Assembly: GCA_002405445.1 (NCBI GenBank)
Contig: DHLV01000092.1
Span: 4,037 to 16,690, forward strand
DNA length: 12,654 bases
Source: Flammeovirgaceae bacterium UBA4659
GTDB taxonomy: Bacteria > Bacteroidota > Bacteroidia > Cytophagales > Cyclobacteriaceae
Direction of reading: 5' to 3'
Part shown: in pieces, positions 6,781-12,654 of the stretch
Numbering within the stretch: position 1 is the stretch's first letter
How the letters are laid out: every line of letters starts with the position of its first letter
Translations under genes and position numbers: made by a program
The notes under the pieces: generated by a model
Told to the model about the DNA's origin: nothing
What the model saw: the letters and a program-made list of their open reading frames with translations, nothing else
The model's database searches: none

Positions 6781-7539
6781 CTAATTCCACCTGGCCTTGC
6801 TGTAAAATATTTGCTTTACTTCATTTTCAAGTGCCATCGCTTTGGGAAACAGGATTTGATTTTCGATGCGCGCATGCACCTGAAGACTTCTTTCAAAGTT
6901 GATGAGCTCGGTGTAAATCACTTTGATATGAAGTGGGGCATCTGGTGCCAGATAGTAGTCTCTCGTAATGCCGCGGATGCCTGCCATCTCATCGTCATAG
7001 GCCTCGTGTTCGATGGCGCAACGCTGCAACAAGCAGTTTTCCATCAACTGATACAAACGGCTTGGATTCTGGAATCCTTTTTTTGCTTGTTCCAGTGTTT
7101 TGATGTACTTGAACAAGGTGTCTTCTTCTTCGTAGATATGTTCAATGAAATCTTGTAAAAAAAGCGGGTATAAAACTTTCAGGTCTTTTTCGACCAACTC
7201 ATAATCGGGATGACCGGCTTTGAAATTCTCTACCAATTTGCCAATGTAAGGCAGTTTGTGCTTTACAAACAGGTAGTGAGAGTGCTTGAGGTATTCAATG
7301 ATCAAGTCGATGGGGTACGAAAGCAATGGAATTTCCTGCTCCTGAACATGGCTGTGGGGTGATTCGAGCGCACGCAGCAGATGTTCCACTTTCAGGCCCC
7401 GCAGCGCACATACCTGCTCCAGCGTTTGGTCCGAATGCTCATAAAACGGAATGCCGAAATAATATAACACTTGCGCCACTTGCTGATCGTGTTCCACCAA
7501 CTCGGCAATTCGCTTGTCTTTCAGCATAGTCTTTTCCAT
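6781..7539 (-). CDS. Hemerythrin-domain di-iron protein related to the ScdA/YtfE iron-sulfur repair family
   Basis: From ATG 7539 the protein has 252 residues. Residues about 7-58 resemble the ScdA_N (DUF542) domain: KDKRIAELVEHDQQVAQVL, then GIPF and TLEQVC, but the Cys-Cys pair normally following GI-x-F is replaced by Tyr-Glu. A hemerythrin-like four-helix domain fills about 80-235 with ligand candidates H86 or H88, H134/E138, H178 and H222/E226. The 44-residue step between H178 and H222 and the two H-x3-E pairs match what I recall of E. coli YtfE, with about 13 extra residues before H178. Family role: di-iron protein helping to repair iron-sulfur clusters or handle nitric oxide; whether that holds here is inference. 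An ATG at 7599 would add 20 residues not typical of the family. It is 51 bases upstream of the PaaI-like gene. Confidence 0.85.
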   Translation of the reverse strand: MEKTMLKDKRIAELVEHDQQVAQVLYYFGIPFYEHSDQTLEQVCALRGLKVEHLLRALESPHSHVQEQEIPLLSYPIDLIIEYLKHSHYLFVKHKLPYIGKLVENFKAGHPDYELVEKDLKVLYPLFLQDFIEHIYEEEDTLFKYIKTLEQAKKGFQNPSRLYQLMENCLLQRCAIEHEAYDDEMAGIRGITRDYYLAPDAPLHIKVIYTELINFERSLQVHARIENQILFPKAMALENEVKQIFYSKARWN

Positions 7540-7618
7540 CGCTTGGTAAAGATAGAAACTGCGATTCACTTGGCCAACTTCCCTGCGGGCAACCTCCAAT
7601 GGGTGGCGAAATCAACTT

Positions 7619-7640
7619 TTTTCACCCATTTTTGTGAAAA
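7619..7640. promoter_or_regulatory. Perfect inverted repeat in the divergent control region, possible operator
   Basis: TTTTCAC and GTGAAAA, seven bases each with an 8-base spacer, lie between the divergently read hemerythrin gene and the S41 protease gene (whose ATG is 7690). The symmetry and position suit a dimeric regulator site, and the arms resemble half-sites of CRP/FNR-type or other helix-turn-helix regulators only loosely. It could also be chance in a T/A-rich stretch. No convincing Bacteroidota promoter (TTG about 19 bases before TAnnTTTG) was found beside it. Confidence 0.35.
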
Positions 7641-7689
7641 CTCAGATCGAAATTTTAACGTTATGCTTTCAAACTTGAATAGTTAATCC

Positions 7690-9318
7690 ATGAGCGAGAA
7701 TAAAAATACCGGTTACCAAATCAGCTTGCCTTTGGTGTTGTGCATAGGCATTGCAGGGGGTGTGCTGCTGGGCGCAGGCCTCACCGGCAAATCGGGTGGC
7801 AGCGAAGTAGGCCGCGATGTGCAAAAACTGCGCGAGGTGCTGAATCTGGTCAAGTTTGAATATGTAGACGAAACTAGAACAGAAGGCCTGGTGGAAGACG
7901 CCATTGAGCACATGCTGGGTAAGTTAGATCCGCACTCAGCATACATTTCGAGCAAAGATCGGGTGGCAGCAAATGAGGATTTGCAGGGCAACTTTGAAGG
8001 CATCGGTATAGAGTTCAGTATTTTCAACGACACGCTTACGGTGATAGCCGCCCTCAGCGGTGGGCCCTCAGAGGCTGTAGGCCTTCGCCCCGGAGACAAA
8101 ATTGTGAAAGTAGACGACAAAGTGATCGCCAACATCAAGCTGACCAACCTTGACGTAATGCGCTACCTGAAAGGGCCTAAAGGCACTGAAGTGAAAATTG
8201 AAGTGATTCGTAAAAACAGAAAACAACCCATCATATTCAGCATCATCAGAGATAAGATTCCGCAGTTCTCGGTAGATGCCGCGTATATGGTGGCTCCCGA
8301 AATCGGATATATCAAAGTGAACCGCTTTTCGCAGAACACGCACCAGGAAGTGCAAGATGCCTTAACGAAGCTGCGCAAGGACGGTATGAAAAAACTTGTG
8401 CTTGACTTGCAAGGCAACCCGGGCGGCTACATGGATCAGGCCATTGCCATTGCCGATGAGTTTCTACCCAAAGGTGAGAAGATTGTTTTTACCAAAGGGC
8501 AGCATCATCGGTATGATGAAGATGCACTTGCCACTGAAAAAGGCGACTTTGAAAAAGGCGACCTGATTGTGTTGGTGAATGAGGGCAGCGCTTCGGCTTC
8601 TGAAATTGTCAGTGGTGCCTTGCAAGATAACGACCGCGCCTTGGTAGTGGGCAGGCGTTCATTTGGGAAAGGCTTGGTGCAGCGCCCGTTTAATTTGTCT
8701 GACGGATCAGAGGTGCGGCTTACCATTTCGCGTTACTATACCCCCAGCGGCCGCTCCATTCAAAAGCCGTATGAGAATCTGGACGAATACGATAAAGACA
8801 TGGTGAAGCGCTACAAGAACGGAGAGTTCTTTACCCCCGATAGCATTCACTTCAACGATTCACTCCGTTACAAAACCGTTAACGGCCGCACGGTGTTTGG
8901 CGGTGGCGGCATTATGCCAGACTATTTTGTGCCGCTCGATACCACCCTCACCAGCAAATACTTCAACGAGCTATCGCATGCCAACGTGTTGCGCGAGTAT
9001 GCATTTAACTATGCAGAGAAAAACAGCGAGATGCTGAAGCAGATGACTTTTGCAAAGTATCAACAGCAATTTGATGTAAACGATGCCATGCTGGCCCAGG
9101 TGGTCGACTTGGGTAAAAACCATCAGGTGCAACCCGACTACAAAGACCTTGCAAAGAACAAGAAATTGTTTCAGGTGTATTTGAAGGCCGAGTTTGCGCG
9201 CAGGGTGTGGGGCAACGAGGCGTTTTTCCCGATTTACAACGAAACCAATGAAGTGCTGCAACAGGCCATTAAGCTCTTTGACAGGATACCTGTTGAGTTG
9301 TATAAGGCGAAGATGTAA
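7690..9318 (+). CDS. S41-family C-terminal processing protease (CtpA/Prc-like), membrane-anchored
   Basis: A 542-residue periplasmic serine protease. A short N-terminal stretch and a hydrophobic anchor at about 11-31 precede a helical region with the family signature LDPHSAYIS (79-87). A PDZ domain lies at about 99-185 (GIGIEFS, then GLRPGDKIVKVDD). The S41 catalytic core follows: GYIKVNRFS, LVLDLQGNPGGYMDQAI, and NEGSASASEI with nucleophile S302, then RRSFGKGLVQ with general base K327. The 25-residue Ser-Lys spacing is the same as in E. coli Prc (S452/K477, established knowledge). A tail of about 130 residues after the core is predicted helical, as in other Bacteroidota members. Expected role: tail-specific proteolysis of envelope proteins or precursors. 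Start ATG 7690 is the only sensible one; no strong ribosome binding site is seen. Confidence 0.95.
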   Translation: MSENKNTGYQISLPLVLCIGIAGGVLLGAGLTGKSGGSEVGRDVQKLREVLNLVKFEYVDETRTEGLVEDAIEHMLGKLDPHSAYISSKDRVAANEDLQGNFEGIGIEFSIFNDTLTVIAALSGGPSEAVGLRPGDKIVKVDDKVIANIKLTNLDVMRYLKGPKGTEVKIEVIRKNRKQPIIFSIIRDKIPQFSVDAAYMVAPEIGYIKVNRFSQNTHQEVQDALTKLRKDGMKKLVLDLQGNPGGYMDQAIAIADEFLPKGEKIVFTKGQHHRYDEDALATEKGDFEKGDLIVLVNEGSASASEIVSGALQDNDRALVVGRRSFGKGLVQRPFNLSDGSEVRLTISRYYTPSGRSIQKPYENLDEYDKDMVKRYKNGEFFTPDSIHFNDSLRYKTVNGRTVFGGGGIMPDYFVPLDTTLTSKYFNELSHANVLREYAFNYAEKNSEMLKQMTFAKYQQQFDVNDAMLAQVVDLGKNHQVQPDYKDLAKNKKLFQVYLKAEFARRVWGNEAFFPIYNETNEVLQQAIKLFDRIPVELYKAKM

Positions 9319-9330
9319 AAATAGAAGGCG

Positions 9331-9380
9331 GTGTGCAGTGTGCAGTTTCAATTTTAATATTTCTAGTGCGTACTGCGTAC
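9331..9380. repeat. Two different 7-bp tandem duplications in the intergenic gap
   Basis: GTGTGCA occurs twice head-to-tail at 9331-9344, and TGCGTAC twice head-to-tail at 9367-9380, separated by an AT-rich spacer. Both duplications continue by a few matching bases (GT; T). They lie in the 113-base gap between the protease stop and the homogentisate dioxygenase start, which otherwise shows no gene, clear promoter motif or hairpin terminator. They may be short microsatellite-like remnants or part of a control region. Confidence 0.5.
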
Positions 9381-9431
9381 TTCATTATTCAGGTCAATAT
9401 TGCTAACTTGTCCGTCTAAAATTCTGAAGAC

Positions 9432-10625
9432 ATGTACTATCACCGCCTTGGAAAAATACCTCCCAAACGCCACACGCAGTTCCGCCAGCCCGATGGCAGT
9501 TTGTACAAAGAAGAATTGGTGAGCTCAGAGGGCTTCTCTGGAATTTATTCCAACCTCTACCACGTCTATCCGCCCACGCGCATCAAATCCGTGGCCGAGC
9601 CGGTAAAGTACAGTCCCAAAGTCATTAACGATTACGCACTGCGGCAAACACACCTCAATACCTCTAAAGTAACTACAACAGGCACCGATTTTTTGGAATC
9701 ACGCAAAGTGTTGTTGGCCAATGCAGATTGCTCCATTTCCATTTGTTCGCCCACGCAGCGCAAAATGGATTACTTCTATAAAAATGCCGAAGGCGATGAA
9801 GTGATTTTCATTCACGATGGCAAAGGTACATTGATTTCACAATTTGGTAAGCTGGACATTCGCCAAGGTGATTATGTAGTCATTCCGCGCACGGTGATTT
9901 ACAAACTCGAGTTTGAAGAAGGCCCGCTGCGTTTGCTTATCATCGAATCGGCTTCGCCTGTGGAGACCGTAAAGCGCTACCGCAATCAGTTAGGGCAACT
10001 GCTCGAGCACTCGCCTTACTGTGAGCGTGACATTCGTCCACCCCATGAACTCATCACCGATGCATCGCGTGGAGAGTTTTTGATGAAGATAAAGAAACAA
10101 GGGCATTTGCATCCTTATGTGTATGACCACAGTCCCCTCGACTTGGTGGGGTGGGATGGATTTTTGTGGCCCTATGCTTTTTCAATTCATGATTTTGAGC
10201 CCATCACGGGGCGCATCCATCAACCACCGCCCGTGCACCAAACGTTTCAGGCACACAATTTTGTGATATGCTCATTTGTGCCACGCTTGTTTGATTACCA
10301 TCCACAAGCCATACCTGCACCCTACAACCATAGCAACATTGATAGCGATGAAGTACTGTATTATGCCGAAGGAAACTTTATGAGCCGCAGGGGCATTGAA
10401 CGTGGTTCGTTTACACTTCACCCCGGTGGGTTGCCGCACGGGCCGCACCCCGGCACGGTTGAAAAAAGTATTGGCGCCAAAGAAACCCACGAGCTGGCCG
10501 TGATGGTTGACACCTTCCGCCCGTTGTATTTGACAGAAGACTCACTGCCCTTCCTCGACAAGAATTACACCATGAGCTGGACGGACAAAGAGGAGGGGGG
10601 ATTCAATGAGATTAAAACGCCTTGA
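9432..10625 (+). CDS. hmgA: Homogentisate 1,2-dioxygenase
   Basis: A 397-residue cupin-fold enzyme that opens the ring of homogentisate to maleylacetoacetate in tyrosine and phenylalanine breakdown, using Fe(II) in the cytoplasm. It starts MYYHRLGKIPPKRHTQFR, typical of this family, and shows the N-terminal cupin with GDEVIFIHDGKGTL and QGDYVVIP (about 121-152). The C-terminal metal site appears as H300 in YNHSNIDSDEV with E307, and H337 in HPGGLPHGPHPGT. In human HGD the ligands are H335, E341 and H371 (established); the 30-residue Glu-His step is the same here, while His-Glu is one residue longer. The gene stands alone: no other tyrosine-degradation gene is within the window. It is read from its own region after the 113-base gap and ends 15 bases from a convergent gene. 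Confidence 0.95.
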   Translation: MYYHRLGKIPPKRHTQFRQPDGSLYKEELVSSEGFSGIYSNLYHVYPPTRIKSVAEPVKYSPKVINDYALRQTHLNTSKVTTTGTDFLESRKVLLANADCSISICSPTQRKMDYFYKNAEGDEVIFIHDGKGTLISQFGKLDIRQGDYVVIPRTVIYKLEFEEGPLRLLIIESASPVETVKRYRNQLGQLLEHSPYCERDIRPPHELITDASRGEFLMKIKKQGHLHPYVYDHSPLDLVGWDGFLWPYAFSIHDFEPITGRIHQPPPVHQTFQAHNFVICSFVPRLFDYHPQAIPAPYNHSNIDSDEVLYYAEGNFMSRRGIERGSFTLHPGGLPHGPHPGTVEKSIGAKETHELAVMVDTFRPLYLTEDSLPFLDKNYTMSWTDKEEGGFNEIKTP

Positions 10626-10640
10626 TATTGATACTAGATG

Positions 10641-12654
10641 CTAAATTCTCGCTTCTTGTAGCGCTCTAGCCGACAATTTACCCTGCGACAGTTCAAATAC
10701 ACGATCGCAAGCGTTGGCCGTATCGTGCCGGTGGGTAACAAAAAGGATGCACATAGACGGCTTAAGTTTGCTCAATAGGTCCAGAACAAATCGTTCGGTG
10801 TTTTTATCCATTGCTGCTGTGGCCTCGTCTAGCAACAACACTTGAGGATTTTTAAACAGAGCCCGCGCCAAACCTACCAGTTGGCGTTGCCCGCCCGAAA
10901 TATTGATGCCTTCTTCACCTAGCAGTGTAGCATAGCCCATGGGAAAGTTTTTGAAAAATTGACCGAAACCAGATTGCTCGCAAAACGCAACGGCTGCATT
11001 GGCGGCATTCACATCGTCACTCAGCGTGATATTGTATAGCAGGCTACCATTAAAAATCTTGATGTCTTGCGGTACGCAGCCCACCGCCAGCCGCCACTCG
11101 GCTGTGTGGAGGGTTTGTAAATCTTGTCCGTTTACGGTGATAGCACCGCCCTCTGGTTGATAGAATTTTTGGAGCAATTGCATCAGTGTGCTTTTGCCGC
11201 CTCCGCTCTCCCCTTTTAGCCCAACCATTTCGCCCTTGCGCAACAAAAAAGTAATGTCTTTCAAGATCTGTTTCCTTCCGGGGAAACGAAATGAAACTCC
11301 GTGAATATTGATTTCCTGGATGTTGGGTGGCAACGGTTCGCCTTCCATTTTTTCTTTTTCCATGGATGTGAACTCAAACATCCGATCAAAAGCTACCAGC
11401 GCCTCTTGAATTTGGATATTGGAAACAATCAATCGGTTGATGGCCGGCACCAAACTGCCCGCCATGCCGAGCAGTGCAACCATTTCGCCAATCGCCAGTT
11501 GCTTCTTCAACACCAGCCACGAAGAGCTGCCAAAAACAGTCATCAAAAAAATAATGCCGATGAATTCGCTCGTCCATCCAAAGGTGTTTTGCAGTTTACC
11601 GAGGCTGGCGATGCGGTTTTGGAATTCACCATATACCAGACCATTGAGCTTTTCAAAAAAAGTTTGTTTTTGTGTGAGTTTGATTTCCGCCACGCCTTGC
11701 ATGGTGTCTACAAAGTTACTTTCCGCTAACGCATAGCCCGCCATTACGTTTTTCTGCGCATGAATGATTGGTTTATTGAATTTGTATAAAGCTAAACCGT
11801 ATACCGGCACACAAACAACCATGACCCACGCGATGAGTTGAGAATATGAAAACAGAAAACCGATTGAAATAACCACGGTGAGCAAGTCAATCACTACGCT
11901 GCCCAACACAATGGAGAGCACCGATTGAATGCGCCTGGTGTCATTCATCCGTGCTATCAGTTCACCAATTTTGCGTGTATCAAAAAACGATTTGGGCAAC
12001 GCCAGTAGGTTTTGATAAAATGACTGGATAATGCGGTTGTTGAAATCCACACTCTGCCGCACAATGAAAAGGCCGCGCAGGTAGGAGAGGCCACTTCGGG
12101 CGAATAACAGTAGCGTTACCAATGCCAAGCTCAACAAAAGTTTTTGCGTATTTTCTTTTGGGAGTATATCATCAATCAGTTTTTGCGAGAAGATGGCGGT
12201 CGAAATGCCCAACACGGCAATTACAATGCCCAACAATGTTGAGATAGAAAGAATGGCAGCATCTGCCCGTACCAAATCCAGCAGCCAACTTTTCTTTTTT
12301 ACCCGTTGATCTGTGGCTTTTTGAAAGGCTACGTTTGGCACAAGTTTGAGCAACGCTTTTGACTTCCATAGTTGATCGAGTGCCGCGGGCGATAACTCGA
12401 TGAGGCCTTTGGCGGGGTCGAACAATCGCAAGGGGTCAGACGGCTTGGAGCTGCCAGGCCCCTTTGATGGATAGTAAACGATGTAATGCTGTAGCCTATT
12501 CTCCAACTCTACGTGCAAGATCGCGGGCTCGGTTAGTTCTGCCAGATTGTGTACACCTTCTGCTTCCAAGCCTTCGGCCTCAAATCCCAACTGCTGTGCA
12601 GCTTGCAGTAACCCGAGTAGTGTGGTCCCCTGCCGGCTGGTGCCGCTCAGCTTG
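10641..12654 (-). CDS. ABC exporter with N-terminal C39 peptidase domain (5' end outside window)
   Basis: The frame is open to the right edge, so the gene starts beyond it; about 670 residues are visible. The first ~100 are the back part of a C39 (bacteriocin-processing) peptidase domain: TSRQGTTLLGLLQAA, then ILHVELENRLQHYIVYY with the catalytic His and DPAKG with the catalytic Asp; the catalytic Cys must lie upstream. A six-helix transmembrane domain follows (about 125-400 when counted from base 12590). The ATPase domain has Walker A GESGGGKST, Q-loop VPQD, signature ISGGQRQL, Walker B VLLLDEA and H-loop THRHD, all intact. Family role: cleaves double-glycine leaders and exports the peptide, usually with a HlyD-type adaptor. 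The short TTG-started reading at 12590 is rejected as a full gene. Cargo is unknown. Confidence 0.95.
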   Translation of the reverse strand, partial: KLSGTSRQGTTLLGLLQAAQQLGFEAEGLEAEGVHNLAELTEPAILHVELENRLQHYIVYYPSKGPGSSKPSDPLRLFDPAKGLIELSPAALDQLWKSKALLKLVPNVAFQKATDQRVKKKSWLLDLVRADAAILSISTLLGIVIAVLGISTAIFSQKLIDDILPKENTQKLLLSLALVTLLLFARSGLSYLRGLFIVRQSVDFNNRIIQSFYQNLLALPKSFFDTRKIGELIARMNDTRRIQSVLSIVLGSVVIDLLTVVISIGFLFSYSQLIAWVMVVCVPVYGLALYKFNKPIIHAQKNVMAGYALAESNFVDTMQGVAEIKLTQKQTFFEKLNGLVYGEFQNRIASLGKLQNTFGWTSEFIGIIFLMTVFGSSSWLVLKKQLAIGEMVALLGMAGSLVPAINRLIVSNIQIQEALVAFDRMFEFTSMEKEKMEGEPLPPNIQEINIHGVSFRFPGRKQILKDITFLLRKGEMVGLKGESGGGKSTLMQLLQKFYQPEGGAITVNGQDLQTLHTAEWRLAVGCVPQDIKIFNGSLLYNITLSDDVNAANAAVAFCEQSGFGQFFKNFPMGYATLLGEEGINISGGQRQLVGLARALFKNPQVLLLDEATAAMDKNTERFVLDLLSKLKPSMCILFVTHRHDTANACDRVFELSQGKLSARALQEARI

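Noticed and set aside
6730..7158. Plus-strand open frame of 142 codons opposite the hemerythrin gene
   Set aside because: Antisense to conserved hemerythrin helices, with a composition typical of a shadow frame.
7540..7599. ATG 7599 as start of the hemerythrin protein
   Set aside because: The 20 extra residues do not resemble the ScdA/YtfE N-terminus and would use up most of the divergent control region; still possible.
8971..9351. Minus-strand open frame of 126 codons opposite the S41 protease 3' end
   Set aside because: The plus-strand protein is a clear S41 protease; the antisense product is Leu/His-rich without a known pattern.
9194..9406. Small plus-strand frame across the end of the protease gene
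   Set aside because: It overlaps the protease coding region in another frame for most of its length and ends in the repeat-bearing gap; no support as a gene.
11301..11729. Plus-strand open frame of 142 codons opposite the ABC exporter
   Set aside because: It lies wholly antisense to a strongly supported gene, and its translation shows no recognisable domain; it is a shadow of the real frame.
12588..12590. TTG at 12590 as true start of the ABC exporter
   Set aside because: The frame continues upstream without stop and encodes more of the C39 peptidase domain, so the gene is simply cut by the window edge.
1..12654. CRISPR array, tRNA, rRNA, transposon or phage elements
   Set aside because: No regular long repeats, cloverleaf, terminal inverted repeats or transposase/integrase motifs were seen on either strand.

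Overview
The window looks like an ordinary chromosomal segment of a member of the Bacteroidota, probably a Cytophagales-type organism. This is inferred from protein style: tandem SurA-like parvulin chaperones upstream of a MoxR ATPase, Bacteroidota-type lipoprotein signals, a C39-peptidase ABC exporter, and weak or absent Shine-Dalgarno sequences. No rRNA, tRNA, CRISPR array, insertion sequence, integrase or phage gene was seen. Coding density is very high and no gap without a gene exceeds about 150 bases.

Left part (1-5309, plus strand): an envelope-biogenesis cassette. It holds a large multi-parvulin peptidyl-prolyl isomerase cut by the left edge, a small lipocalin-like lipoprotein, a SurA-N-type chaperone with no recognisable catalytic parvulin domain, a complete SurA-like isomerase with two parvulin domains, and a MoxR-family AAA+ ATPase. 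The spacing is tight (38, about 4-58, -47 and 19 bases), which suggests one transcript devoted to folding and delivery of outer-membrane or secreted proteins. The MoxR gene stands at the end without the DUF58/Bat partners that often follow it.

Middle part (5319-7539 or 7599, minus strand): four genes read leftward, in transcription order a hemerythrin-domain protein related to the ScdA/YtfE di-iron family, a PaaI-like hotdog thioesterase, a YbgC/4HBT-like hotdog thioesterase, and a VOC-domain protein with an export signal. Spacing suggests one transcript, at least for the last three. Neighbours and family knowledge hint at stress or acyl-thioester housekeeping, but no joint pathway can be read from the sequence.

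Right part: a short divergent control region (about 7540-7689) with a perfect 7-bp inverted repeat leads into an S41 C-terminal processing protease (plus strand). After a 113-base gap holding two different 7-bp tandem duplications comes homogentisate 1,2-dioxygenase (plus strand), the ring-cleaving enzyme of tyrosine breakdown. Converging on it from the right edge is a minus-strand ABC exporter with a C39 peptidase domain, missing its N-terminus because the window ends there.

I did not find a clearly new biological system. The observations most worth following are the catalytically empty SurA-like protein between two active-looking paralogs, the hemerythrin protein whose ScdA-type N-terminal domain has lost its cysteine pair, and the C39 exporter whose substrate genes must lie outside the window.
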